In this document: one piece after another, positions 9,375 through 18,326 of the stretch
Layout: each line of letters starts with the position of its first letter
Position numbering within the stretch: the first letter of the stretch is position 1
DNA from: an uncultured Clostridia bacterium
GTDB lineage: Bacteria > Bacillota > Clostridia > Christensenellales > UBA1242
Assembly (NCBI GenBank): GCA_946610655.1
Contig: CAMOCH010000003.1
Location: forward strand, 1 to 38,104
DNA: 38,104 nucleotides
Direction: 5' to 3'
Made by a program: the position numbers and the translations under genes
Notes under the pieces: model-generated
Database searches by the model: none
The model's input: only the letters and a program-made list of their open reading frames with translations
Told to the model about the DNA's origin: nothing

Positions 9375-9381
9375 TTTTTTT
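9366..9381 (+). terminator. SRP RNA 3' end (closing helix plus T7)
   Basis: GCACAACAC followed by TTTTTTT at 9375-9381. Confidence 0.65.
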
Positions 9382-9389
9382 ATTGCAAT

Positions 9390-9413
9390 AAAAAAAACTA
9401 GGTTCACCCTAGT
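9390..9413 (-). terminator. Second terminator downstream of acpP
   Basis: ACTAGG TTCAC CCTAGT hairpin followed on the minus strand by T7-8. Confidence 0.7.
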
Positions 9414-9417
9414 TTAT

Positions 9418-9445
9418 AAAAAAAATAGGCAAACGCCTATTTTTT
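9418..9445 (-). terminator. acpP terminator overlapping the stop codon
   Basis: AATAGGC AAAC GCCTATT hairpin followed on the minus strand by a T-run. Confidence 0.75.
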
Positions 9446-9682
9446 ATTTTTTTCAATAAATTCAACAATTTGCTTAACTGTTTTTATTTCAGCAATTTTT
9501 TCATCAGGGATAGAAACTCCAAATTCATCTTCCAAACTCATCAAAACTTCAACCAAGTCAAGAGAGTCTGCTCCTAAATCTGTTGCAACATCTGTGTCTA
9601 AACTAATTTTACTAATTTCAACACCAAGTTGATCTGCTAAAATTTCTTTAACTTTTTGTTCAACCATTGATAATTCCTCCAA
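9437..9682 (-). CDS. acpP: Acyl carrier protein
   Basis: DLGADSLDLVEVLMSLEDEFGVSIPDEKI, phosphopantetheine site DSL. Confidence 0.97.
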   Translation of the reverse strand: MEELSMVEQKVKEILADQLGVEISKISLDTDVATDLGADSLDLVEVLMSLEDEFGVSIPDEKIAEIKTVKQIVEFIEKNKK

Positions 9683-9693
9683 TAAGTATTTGT

Positions 9694-9722
9694 ATTATAT
9701 CAAAATAAGTTCTATTTTGCAA
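9694..9722 (-). promoter_or_regulatory. acpP promoter TTGCAA-17-TATAAT
   Basis: Minus strand TTGCAA (9717-9722), 17-nt spacer ending TGA, TATAAT (9694-9699). Confidence 0.7.
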
Positions 9723-9739
9723 CTACTTTTAACAAAAGA

Positions 9740-10990
9740 TTAAGAATAGAGTTCTGTAACAACAACGTTTATTATCATTTCTGACCCATTTCTTATAATT
9801 TTATATGAAACAGTATCACCAATGTTTATGCTGTATTTTTCATCTTCATAACTATATTCTGAAGTAAATTCAACAGTTTTATTGTTGTATGAAAAAGATA
9901 CCAATCTATCCCCAACTTCAATTCCTGCATTTGCAGCATCTGAACCAGATTGAACAGAAGTTACAACAATTGTTGGAATTCTTAATATCTTTCCTTCATG
10001 TTCATTAATTGTTGAACCAGAAATAGCAACCGAATAACCTGCTTTTGCATATGCTTCATGTCTGCCATCAATAAAGTTCAAAGCAATAGACATTGCTCTA
10101 TTTATTGGCACGGCATATGCAACATTGTCTATGCTTGCAGAATTTGTTTTTGATTCAACAATTCCAATTAAATTGCCATTTCCATCAAAAAGTCCACCAC
10201 CACTGTTTCCACTATTGATGGCAGTATCAACTTGAATGGTTGAAATTTTTATTGAATAGCTTCCATAAGATGCAGAAACCATTGTGTTCAGTCTTGAAAC
10301 AACACCCGATGTAACAGAAAATCCATTACTTTGTGGGTTGCCAACTGCAATCGCTGTATCCCCTTCTGTAACATATGCACTATTTGCAACGCTTGCTGCA
10401 GTGCAAGATGCAGTTTTTATTATATCGCTTTTTACTTTTAAAAGCGCAATATCATTTTTGTTAGATTCTCCAATAACTGTTGCATACATTGGAGTATAAC
10501 TATCATACAAGCACACAAACACAGCATTTGGAGCTCTGTAAACAACGTGGTCGCAAGTTAATATGTATGCTTCGCCAGCAGATTTATTAAGCCCAATAAT
10601 AACACCTGCACCTCTTGAATCTGTGCTTAATAGTTGATTATATGTTGGAACATTTGTTGATGAATAAGCCACCCCAGAAGAATTTGAACCACCAACACCA
10701 ATTACAACAGCACTAAGTTTTGCCTTGCTTGCAGCAACAACAACTTCACTGGTTTCTGTTGGAGAGACATTGTATGTTAAATTAACAACATTGTTATTTT
10801 GTGGCTTATTTACAAAATTGATTAAAACAGCACCCAAGATAATGTTAAACACAACCAAAATGGCAATAACAAAAGCAGGCAACGAACCTATCTGCAATTT
10901 TTTATCATTTTTTCCTTGCATAGGAACGTTATACTCTCTTGTTATTGGAGCTGCATCATAAGGGATTTTCTTTCTTTCTCTTTCGTCCAT
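9740..10990 (-). CDS. HtrA/DegP-like S1C serine protease with N-terminal TM and PDZ domain
   Basis: Triad context TCDHVV, NDIALLKV, INSGNSGGGLFD; C-terminal PDZ-like SVQSGSDAANAGIEVGDRLVSF. Confidence 0.93.
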   Translation of the reverse strand: MDERERKKIPYDAAPITREYNVPMQGKNDKKLQIGSLPAFVIAILVVFNIILGAVLINFVNKPQNNNVVNLTYNVSPTETSEVVVAASKAKLSAVVIGVGGSNSSGVAYSSTNVPTYNQLLSTDSRGAGVIIGLNKSAGEAYILTCDHVVYRAPNAVFVCLYDSYTPMYATVIGESNKNDIALLKVKSDIIKTASCTAASVANSAYVTEGDTAIAVGNPQSNGFSVTSGVVSRLNTMVSASYGSYSIKISTIQVDTAINSGNSGGGLFDGNGNLIGIVESKTNSASIDNVAYAVPINRAMSIALNFIDGRHEAYAKAGYSVAISGSTINEHEGKILRIPTIVVTSVQSGSDAANAGIEVGDRLVSFSYNNKTVEFTSEYSYEDEKYSINIGDTVSYKIIRNGSEMIINVVVTELYS

Positions 10991-11000
10991 AATATTCTCC

Positions 11001-12353
11001 TTAATATTTAGGGTAATGTCCTTTTAAAAGTCGTTTATTTCTCATTATGAAATATATTGCAATGCCACCACCAATGGTAACAACTGCTGCCACTCCTATC
11101 GTCCACCAATTTGTGCCTTGTTGAGTTGAGTTAGACACACTTGAATATGTTACTGAAAAAGTTTTAAAAACATCTCCATCTCTTGTATATTCACCAGAGA
11201 TTGTAACAGAAAAGTGACCTTTGCCCACTGCTTTAACTTTAACTTTGTTATCAACAATTTCACATTGAGCAACTTTTCCATCAACACCAGATAACGTTAA
11301 GTTACGAATAAGCATTGCTTCGCCATTCTGTTTAATTTCATAACTAACTTCATCGCCAACTCTCATATCAAACAATCCACCATCAATATAAAATGGAACA
11401 AATTGTTCAACATAAAGTTCTCTTAGTGTTTGCGCATATACTTGATTTTCTCCGTTTTTAACAACCAACATAATTAGGTATTCGCCCTTATTAAATGCAG
11501 TACAATTTATTGGTGAATCTCCAATTTCATATTCAGTTGTTTTATTTGTTAATTTGTTCATTATAGACAAATACATCTTGTAACTTGTTACGGATGTTAA
11601 ATAATTCACATCTCCAATATAGGCATATTTAAATTTTTCTTTTGGATTTGCTATTTTTAAAGAATCATCTGCATAATATTTTTTGCTACCAATATCATAA
11701 GAAATGTTGTAAAAAGATTGTTTATCAACCACTTTAACATCTGAGTTACCAGAAGTACTTACATATGGCGCAAATATAATAAGTTTTGCATCACCAGTGC
11801 CGTCGGTTGAATTATAAACAAAATTTAATGAATTAATTTCTTCAATATCACCCTCTATGGTTGCGGCAGCCATTGGCAATTCAACCAAAATCCAGCCATA
11901 AATGTTGTAGCCAAATTCTTGCACCAATTGAGAATTTAAATATGTGCTTGAAAGTGACCAAGTGGCAGATGACATTCCATCACCAGCAGAAATGGTTAAA
12001 TCGTGAGTATCTTGAGTGCTGAAAAATAAATATACAAACACTGATGAGTTTTGATTGATTTCAGTGGTTTGCGCGTATAAAGTTTTTTCAAAACAAAAGT
12101 TGTCATTATGTGCAGGGAAAATACTTGCACCTGCATAAATAGCATCTGTCTGCTTGTCTATTGGTTTTGCATAATAAACTTCATCAGCTGAAATTCCATA
12201 TTTTGTTTGATAATCACTTTCAGATGAATAAGTTGTTGGAATTAAATACAATTTGGTATTTTGTGCACTTTCTGCATAGAAAAAATTCGCATGTGTTGTG
12301 GCAAAACATGCAAAAATTGCAAATAATAGTGCAAAAACGCCAACTTTTTTCAT
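11001..12353 (-). CDS. Secreted protein with signal peptide, Ig-like C-terminal region and C-terminal TM anchor
   Basis: N-terminus MKKVGVFALLFAIFACFATTHANFFYAESA; C-terminal TM WWTIGVAAVVTIGGGIAIYFIMRNKR. Confidence 0.8.
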   Translation of the reverse strand: MKKVGVFALLFAIFACFATTHANFFYAESAQNTKLYLIPTTYSSESDYQTKYGISADEVYYAKPIDKQTDAIYAGASIFPAHNDNFCFEKTLYAQTTEINQNSSVFVYLFFSTQDTHDLTISAGDGMSSATWSLSSTYLNSQLVQEFGYNIYGWILVELPMAAATIEGDIEEINSLNFVYNSTDGTGDAKLIIFAPYVSTSGNSDVKVVDKQSFYNISYDIGSKKYYADDSLKIANPKEKFKYAYIGDVNYLTSVTSYKMYLSIMNKLTNKTTEYEIGDSPINCTAFNKGEYLIMLVVKNGENQVYAQTLRELYVEQFVPFYIDGGLFDMRVGDEVSYEIKQNGEAMLIRNLTLSGVDGKVAQCEIVDNKVKVKAVGKGHFSVTISGEYTRDGDVFKTFSVTYSSVSNSTQQGTNWWTIGVAAVVTIGGGIAIYFIMRNKRLLKGHYPKY

Positions 12354-12386
12354 TAATACTCCTTATTTTCTGCAAAACTTGTGCTT

Positions 12387-13058
12387 TTAGTCTGGAATTT
12401 GCCAATTTATTGGCTCAATTCCATGATTTTTCAAAAATTCATTACACTTACTAAAGTGTTTGCAACCAAAAAATCCAGCATATGCAGATAATGGACTTGG
12501 GTGCACACTTGTTAAAACCAAGTGCTTATTTTTATCAATAAATTTTGCTTTACTTATGGCATTTCTGCCCCAAAGCAAAAATACAACTGGGCTACTTTGT
12601 GTATTTACAATTTTAATAATTTCATCAGTAAACTTTTGCCAGCCATAGTTTGCATGGCTGTTTGGTTTGCCCTCTTCAACAGTAAGCACAGTGTTCAGCA
12701 TAAGCACACCTTGCTCTGCCCAACTTTGCAAATATCCATGATTTGGCTGAGTTATTCCTAAATCATTATGTTGCTCTTTATAAATATTTTTGAGCGATGG
12801 AGGAATTGCAACGCCTTTGTTTACTGAAAAACAAAGACCATGAGCCTGACCTTTCCCATGATATGGGTCTTGTCCAAGTATTACAACTTTAATTTCTCCA
12901 AATGGAGTTGTTTTAAGCGCGTTAAATATTTTGTTTCTTGGGGGATAGATGTTTTTCGTTTGATATTCTTTATCAATTTTTTCAAGCATAGATAAAAAAT
13001 ATTCTTTTTTCATTTCTTCTTCTAATTTTTCATCCCAAGTGTTTTTAAAAAATTGCAT
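12387..13058 (-). CDS. ung: Uracil-DNA glycosylase
   Basis: [22 protein letters not shown] and [21 protein letters not shown]; start re-assigned from 13103 to the ATG at 13058 (AGGAGAG RBS). Confidence 0.95.
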   Translation of the reverse strand: MQFFKNTWDEKLEEEMKKEYFLSMLEKIDKEYQTKNIYPPRNKIFNALKTTPFGEIKVVILGQDPYHGKGQAHGLCFSVNKGVAIPPSLKNIYKEQHNDLGITQPNHGYLQSWAEQGVLMLNTVLTVEEGKPNSHANYGWQKFTDEIIKIVNTQSSPVVFLLWGRNAISKAKFIDKNKHLVLTSVHPSPLSAYAGFFGCKHFSKCNEFLKNHGIEPINWQIPD

Positions 13059-13074
13059 ACTCTCTCCTACAATA

Positions 13075-13103
13075 ATTTTAACACTTTTAACATTATGTGG
13101 CAA
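13075..13103 (-). promoter_or_regulatory. ung promoter TTGCCA-17-TAAAAT
   Basis: Minus strand TTGCCA (13098-13103), 17-nt spacer, TAAAAT (13075-13080). Confidence 0.6.
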
Positions 13104-13129
13104 ATGATTTTGATTTGTGTAAAAATTTG

Positions 13130-13158
13130 TAAAAAAAGTAGTAGCACATGCTACTACC
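13130..13158 (-). terminator. Terminator after the AlkD-like gene
   Basis: GTAGTAGCA CA TGCTACTAC hairpin followed by T7 on the minus strand. Confidence 0.85.
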
Positions 13159-13846
13159 TAATCCTATATTTTTTCAAATTTTCTTTATCAACACTATTCA
13201 CCCTAAAACTATCTCTGCATTTACAAATTGCTTTGTTTTGAACAAACTGAGGAAGAGTTTGTGATTTAATCAATTCAAGGGTCTGCTCCCTATACTTCAC
13301 AAATGCAACACTTATCAGCCAAGCCTCTGCCATTTGAACATAATATGCATTGTTGTTTATTTGTTCCATTAACTTTAAAACTTCACCAATAGTTTCTTGT
13401 TTTAAATAATATGTCATAAGCATAATTATTCCAAATCTTGCATAGAATTCTTTACCACTTTTAGAAAGTTCAACAAAGTTTTGAAAATATGCATTATTTT
13501 TATCTTTTTTAAAAGCTTTTAGTCCTGCAATTGTTTGGTCGCAAGTTGCCCAATTATCTATTTTTGGTAAAAATTCAATGATTTTTGCATAACATTCATC
13601 AATTTTTGCAATTTTCCCAATAAGAAGTCCGCAAAGCAAAGTTTCTTCAAAAGAATTATCTTTAAGCGCCAAAATTGCACTTTCTATATCATCTTTAGCA
13701 AGTTTCTTAGCATATTCCTTCAAATCGTTTGTTCTAACACCCAATATTCTATTTTGAGTGTTAATAATTTTTATATGCTTTGGATCCTCTGCCCAATCTT
13801 TATCAGCAAGTTTATTTAATTCGTTTAATATTTGTTTTCTTTCCAT
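13154..13846 (-). CDS. DNA alkylation repair (AlkD-like HEAT-repeat) protein
   Basis: [15 protein letters not shown]...[15 protein letters not shown]...[21 protein letters not shown]. Confidence 0.85.
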   Translation of the reverse strand: MERKQILNELNKLADKDWAEDPKHIKIINTQNRILGVRTNDLKEYAKKLAKDDIESAILALKDNSFEETLLCGLLIGKIAKIDECYAKIIEFLPKIDNWATCDQTIAGLKAFKKDKNNAYFQNFVELSKSGKEFYARFGIIMLMTYYLKQETIGEVLKLMEQINNNAYYVQMAEAWLISVAFVKYREQTLELIKSQTLPQFVQNKAICKCRDSFRVNSVDKENLKKYRIR

Positions 13847-13856
13847 AATTCAAATT

Positions 13857-14810
13857 TTAAAATGCTTTCTGTTCTTTTTTTAATATCTCTTCTCTTTTAG
13901 AATCTGCATTGAACACAAAGTGTTCTCTATTTATTCCATACTCATCTAAGCAATCATTAAATATTTTTATAATTTTTGGATTTATATCAATGTTTTTTGA
14001 TGTGGCATTAGGCATAAGATTCTTATTTTTCAATCTATCAATAAATTCTTCAACCATATCATCTCTAATGCTGCTGTAACTTGAATTTCTCTTTGTGACC
14101 TCTTCACCATATCCTATCCAACCATTGATATTGCCCAAATTTATATCAACATTTTCTGTTCCCACACAAAGTTCTGGGTTTTCTTTTTTTATCTCTTCCA
14201 AATAATCAATGTATTTCTCTGTATCTTCTGCTCTGCAATAAACAACTAACTGGTCACATCTATATTTTGTTGAAAATTTTAATACTGGCACTGGCACTTC
14301 TTTATAATGAATAGCTTTATTTATAAAATTTTTAACAAACTTAATAGTATTTGTTGCTTTTAAATTAATGTATAATCTTTCATCAATTTTATAAGTGTTA
14401 ATTGCAATTTCAAACCAAGTGCTACCACCATTTAATAAATACTCATTATCGGTATGATGATATACATAAGTCATTAAGCCTTCTGTATCGTTAAAAACAA
14501 ATTCATCACCCATTTTAACAAGGTCTTCATTTGTTATTTTGCTTGGTGATAAACTATCATCTGCCAAAATTTCACCAACCACTTCTTCGAGCTTAGGGAA
14601 TTCTTTATAAATTTCTGGATTGAGATTTTTTAATCTTTTATAAAACATGTTATATAGTTGTTTAGTTAAATTCATTAATTCATCATAAGAAACATTTTGA
14701 TTGATATCATGTTGAATTTCCCCACGGGTATAACCACCACGTTCTATATATTGTTTAACGAGTTCTTTTATATTTGGTTCAACAACTGCATACTTACCAA
14801 TTTTGAACAT
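13857..14810 (-). CDS. Hypothetical protein, 317 aa
   Basis: Long ORF with RBS and consensus promoter; no confident family assignment. Confidence 0.8.
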   Translation of the reverse strand: MFKIGKYAVVEPNIKELVKQYIERGGYTRGEIQHDINQNVSYDELMNLTKQLYNMFYKRLKNLNPEIYKEFPKLEEVVGEILADDSLSPSKITNEDLVKMGDEFVFNDTEGLMTYVYHHTDNEYLLNGGSTWFEIAINTYKIDERLYINLKATNTIKFVKNFINKAIHYKEVPVPVLKFSTKYRCDQLVVYCRAEDTEKYIDYLEEIKKENPELCVGTENVDINLGNINGWIGYGEEVTKRNSSYSSIRDDMVEEFIDRLKNKNLMPNATSKNIDINPKIIKIFNDCLDEYGINREHFVFNADSKREEILKKEQKAF

Positions 14811-14843
14811 AAATTTTCTCCCAAAACTCCAATTATTTACTTA

Positions 14844-14872
14844 ATTATATATTTAACAAATGATTTTGTCAA
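14844..14872 (-). promoter_or_regulatory. Consensus sigma-A promoter TTGACA-17-TATAAT
   Basis: Minus strand TTGACA (14867-14872), 17-nt spacer, TATAAT (14844-14849). Confidence 0.8.
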
Positions 14873-14877
14873 TAAAC

Positions 14878-14906
14878 AATAAAAAAACTGCTTCGCAGCA
14901 GTTTTA
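14878..14906 (-). terminator. Terminator of the r-protein cluster after rplQ
   Basis: AACTGCT TCGC AGCAGTT hairpin with T7 on the minus strand. Confidence 0.85.
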
Positions 14907-14928
14907 TATATATTTTATTCCATTTTAA

Positions 14929-15420
14929 TTAAACTAATTCAACAATAGCAAGTTGTGTTGCGTCTCCACGACGAACGGTTGTTTTAAGAACTCTTGTGTA
15001 GCCACCTTTTCTGTCTTCATATTTTGGAGCATATTCATCAAATAATTTTTCGATGAGTGGGTGTTTAACACCATTTGTTCTTGCTTCAAAAGCTTCTTTC
15101 TTTTCACCTTTAGCTTTTTGTTCTTGTCTGTCATAAAGAAGTGCCAAAAGTTTTCTTCTTGCGTTAAGTTTTTTAGCGCCATCTCTAGAAACTTTAACTT
15201 TCTTTTCTTTGCCTTTAGCATCAGTTGTTGTTTTTTCTTCAGTTACAACATCTTTATATCCATCTTTAGCGATTGTGATGCATTTTTCTGCAATTCTTGC
15301 AACTTCTTTTGCACGATCAAGAGTTGTTTCAATTTTGCCATACCAAAGTAGGTCGGTTGCTTGGTTATAAACAAGTGCCAATCTTTGGTCGGTTGGTTTG
15401 CCAAGTTTACTATTACTCAT
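14929..15420 (-). CDS. rplQ: 50S ribosomal protein L17
   Basis: KIETTLDRAKEVARIAEKCITIAK...YEDRKGGYTRVLKTTVRRGDATQLAIVELV. Confidence 0.95.
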   Translation of the reverse strand: MSNSKLGKPTDQRLALVYNQATDLLWYGKIETTLDRAKEVARIAEKCITIAKDGYKDVVTEEKTTTDAKGKEKKVKVSRDGAKKLNARRKLLALLYDRQEQKAKGEKKEAFEARTNGVKHPLIEKLFDEYAPKYEDRKGGYTRVLKTTVRRGDATQLAIVELV

Positions 15421-15431
15421 ACTCTTTCTCC

Positions 15432-16391
15432 TTATTCCTCAATACTTTTTAGGCCAAGACCAAGACCTTCCAATTTATGGATAACTTCGTCAAGAGATTT
15501 GCGTCCAAGGTTTTTAACTTTGAGCATATCGTCTTCAGTCTTTTTAGTTAAATCTTCAACAGTGTTGATGCCTGCGCGTTTCAAACAGTTGTATGAACGA
15601 ACAGACAAATCCATGTCTTCGATGCTCATATTCATAAGTTTTTGAACTTTGTCTTCTTCACGACTAACAAGGATGCTTGTGTTTGCCATGTTTTCAACAA
15701 GTTCAACAAACAAGTTAATATGGTCAACAAGAAGTTTACTTGCAAGGCTGATTATTTCTTTTGCAGAAACAGTGCCATTTGTTGTAACTTCCAAAACAAG
15801 TTTGTCATAGTCTGTGTTTTGTCCAACACGAGTATCTTCAACTTCATAACTTGCTCTTCTAACTGGTGTGTAGATGCTATCGATAGCAATGTAACCAATA
15901 GGAAGACTCATATCTTTATTTTTGTCAGCTGGTTCATAACCTCTGCCACGACCAACAACAATGTCCATATCAAGTACAGCACCATCTTCAAGTGTGCAGA
16001 TATACAAGTCTGGGTTAAGAACTGAAACTTCATCATCTGCTTGAATCATGCTTGCTGTTACTTTGCAAGGACCTTTTGCATAAAGTTTGATAGTCTTACG
16101 GAAGTTGTTATCTGTTGATGCAGTTTTAACTGCAAGTGTTTTCATATTAAGAACAATTTCTGTAACATCTTCTTTAGAGCCTTTAAGTGTTGAAAATTCA
16201 TGTTCAACACCAGCAATTCTAATATTTGTTACGGCTGCACCTGGAAGGCTTGAAAGAAGACATCTTCTAAGAGCGTTTCCAACTGTTACACCAAAACCAC
16301 GTTCAAGTGGTTCAAGCACAAATTTTGCATAAGAGCCATTTTGTTCTTCAATACATTCAATTCTTGGTTTTTCAATTTGCAACATATTCAT
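15432..16391 (-). CDS. rpoA: RNA polymerase alpha subunit
   Basis: FVLEPLERGFGVTVGNALRRCLLSSLPGAAV; alpha-CTD VKNLGRKSLDEV. Confidence 0.98.
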   Translation of the reverse strand: MNMLQIEKPRIECIEEQNGSYAKFVLEPLERGFGVTVGNALRRCLLSSLPGAAVTNIRIAGVEHEFSTLKGSKEDVTEIVLNMKTLAVKTASTDNNFRKTIKLYAKGPCKVTASMIQADDEVSVLNPDLYICTLEDGAVLDMDIVVGRGRGYEPADKNKDMSLPIGYIAIDSIYTPVRRASYEVEDTRVGQNTDYDKLVLEVTTNGTVSAKEIISLASKLLVDHINLFVELVENMANTSILVSREEDKVQKLMNMSIEDMDLSVRSYNCLKRAGINTVEDLTKKTEDDMLKVKNLGRKSLDEVIHKLEGLGLGLKSIEE

Positions 16392-16410
16392 TTTCTCCTA
16401 TATTGGACTA

Positions 16411-17001
16411 TTATTTAGAATAAAGCTCGATAATTAAGTGTTCTTGGATATCAACATCGATATCATCACGTTTTGGAAGAGCCAAAACTTTACCAGTAAG
16501 TTTTTCAGCGTCAAATTCCAACCATTTTGGAACAATAACTCTAAATTTCTTAACATCAGCGAACATTTCTTTCTTTTGTCTGCTTTCTTTAACTGCAATA
16601 ACATCTCCAACATTAACTAAATATGAACGAATGTTAACGCTTTTTCCATTAACTGTAAGATCTCCATGGCTTACCATTTGTCTACAAGCTGCACGAGTTG
16701 GACCAAGGCCAAGACGGAATGCAACGTTGTCGAGTCTGCGCTCCAAAAGGCTAAGCATGTTTTCACCACTTATACCTCTCATTCTTTCAGCTTCTTCGTA
16801 GTATCCACGGAATTGACGCTCAAGTACGCCATAGATGAATTTAACTTTTTGTTTTTCTTTAAGCTGTGTGCCATATTCTGAATCTTTATGACGAACATTT
16901 GCACCAGGATTTCTATTTGATTTTTTGTTATAACCCATTACTGCAGGACTAATTCCTAGGTAACGGCATCTTTTTAAAATAGGATCTTTACTAACTGCCA
17001 T
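16411..17001 (-). CDS. rpsD: 30S ribosomal protein S4
   Basis: LLERRLDNVAFRLGLGPTRAACRQMVSHGDLTVNGKSVNIRSYLV. Confidence 0.98.
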   Translation of the reverse strand: MAVSKDPILKRCRYLGISPAVMGYNKKSNRNPGANVRHKDSEYGTQLKEKQKVKFIYGVLERQFRGYYEEAERMRGISGENMLSLLERRLDNVAFRLGLGPTRAACRQMVSHGDLTVNGKSVNIRSYLVNVGDVIAVKESRQKKEMFADVKKFRVIVPKWLEFDAEKLTGKVLALPKRDDIDVDIQEHLIIELYSK

Positions 17002-17017
17002 TTATCTTCTCCTTAAC

Positions 17018-17419
17018 CTAAATTCTTCTTGCCTTTGGTGGACGGCATCCATTGTGTGGGATTGGTGACACATCACGAATGAGTGTAACTTCAATTCCTT
17101 CGTTTGCAATGCTTCTGATTGCAGATTCTCTACCGTTGCCTGGGCCTTTAACATAAACTTCAACAGATTTTAGGCCATATTCTTTTGCAGCTTTTGCAGC
17201 TTTTTCTGCTGCGAGGCCTGCAGCAAATGGAGTGCTTTTACGGTTACCACGATATCCAAGAGCACCAGCTGAACATGCAGCAAGGGCATTTCCTTGAACG
17301 TCAGTGATTGTTATGATTGTGTTGTTAAAAGATGATTGAACATGAACAATACCTTTTTCAACGTGTGTTGTTATTCTACGCTTTTTTGTTGATTTTTTTG
17401 CGACTGATTCGTTTGCCAT
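17018..17419 (-). CDS. rpsK: 30S ribosomal protein S11
   Basis: [26 protein letters not shown]...[17 protein letters not shown]. Confidence 0.98.
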   Translation of the reverse strand: MANESVAKKSTKKRRITTHVEKGIVHVQSSFNNTIITITDVQGNALAACSAGALGYRGNRKSTPFAAGLAAEKAAKAAKEYGLKSVEVYVKGPGNGRESAIRSIANEGIEVTLIRDVSPIPHNGCRPPKARRI

Positions 17420-17436
17420 TTACTATCTCCTCCCCC

Positions 17437-17802
17437 TTATTTCTTCTTAACAGAGCTATTTCTTGGACCTTTTCTGGTTCTTGCATTGCTCTTTGTGTTT
17501 TGTCCTCTTACTGGAAGACCTTTTCTGTGACGAATGCCACGATAACTACCTATTTCTTGAAGAGCTTTGATGTTCATACCAACATCTCTTTTTAAGTCTC
17601 CTTCAACAACTAAGTGCTTGTCAATATATTCACGAATTTTACCAGTTTCTGCTTCTGTTAAATCCTTAACACGTGTGTCAGGATTAATTCCAGTTTCAGC
17701 TAGTATTTTGTTAGCAGTTACTCTGCCAATACCATAGATATAGGTTAAACCTATTTCTACTCTTTTTTCATTTGGTAAGTCTACACCACCAATTCTTGCC
17801 AT
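17437..17802 (-). CDS. rpsM: 30S ribosomal protein S13
   Basis: [27 protein letters not shown]...[24 protein letters not shown]. Confidence 0.98.
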   Translation of the reverse strand: MARIGGVDLPNEKRVEIGLTYIYGIGRVTANKILAETGINPDTRVKDLTEAETGKIREYIDKHLVVEGDLKRDVGMNIKALQEIGSYRGIRHRKGLPVRGQNTKSNARTRKGPRNSSVKKK

Positions 17803-17842
17803 TGTTTTCCTCCAATTTGTTTATTATTTTGTTTTTTAGTTT

Positions 17843-17933
17843 AATTAACACTGGAATGTATGTTAATTTTTGCGTGGGTTAATGCCCACATTATATTTAC
17901 GCCATAAGTAGAGTTTCCTCTAGCCGCCTTATG
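17843..17933 (-). promoter_or_regulatory. Structured leader between rpmJ and rpsM (candidate alpha-operon/S4 control leader)
   Basis: Three consecutive hairpins: 17903-17933 (CATAAG/CTTATG with nested TAGAG/CTCTA and GAAA loop on the RNA), 17874-17889 (GTGGG/CCCAC), 17843-17868 (AATTAACA/TGTTAATT). Confidence 0.5.
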
Positions 17934-17952
17934 ACGATTTTTTTCAAATTTA

Positions 17953-18069
17953 TTAACCCTGAACTTGTTTGTGTTTAGGGAACTTGCTGCAAATAACTCT
18001 GAGTTTGCCATTTCTTTTAATAACCTTGCAGTTTTCACAAATAGGTTTTACACTTGGTCTAACTTTCAT
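17953..18069 (-). CDS. rpmJ: 50S ribosomal protein L36 (Zn-binding form)
   Basis: Missed by ORF track (<60 aa): [38 protein letters not shown]. Confidence 0.98.
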   Translation of the reverse strand: MKVRPSVKPICENCKVIKRNGKLRVICSKFPKHKQVQG

Positions 18070-18107
18070 TACTCTATTCTCCTTGTATATTATTCCTTGA
18101 ATTTTTT

Positions 18108-18326
18108 TTACTTGCTTCGCCAAATAATTCTGCCACGAGTTAAGTCGTAAGGGCTCATTTCAAGTTTAACTGTGTCACCTTCATAAACGTGTATGTAGTT
18201 TTTCCATAATTTACCTGAAAGATATGCAGTTATTATATGTCCACCTGCTATTTGCACTTTAAATGTTGCACCTGGCATAGCTTCAATAACAACGCCCTCA
18301 GTTTCTATAACATCATCTTTACTCAA
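18108..18326 (-). CDS. infA: Translation initiation factor IF-1
   Basis: [26 protein letters not shown]...[13 protein letters not shown]. Confidence 0.97.
   Translation of the reverse strand: MSKDDVIETEGVVIEAMPGATFKVQIAGGHIITAYLSGKLWKNYIHVYEGDTVKLEMSPYDLTRGRIIWRSK

Noticed and set aside
17874-17933. Interpretation of the rpmJ-rpsM hairpins as an IS200/IS605 end or MITE
   Set aside because: No transposase, target-site duplication or second copy in the window; a leader role is more economical. Genome-wide blastn would decide.
17841-18038. 65-aa minus-strand ORF overlapping rpmJ
   Set aside because: Out-of-frame with L36 (17953-18069), which is unmistakable; the ORF crosses the structured leader.
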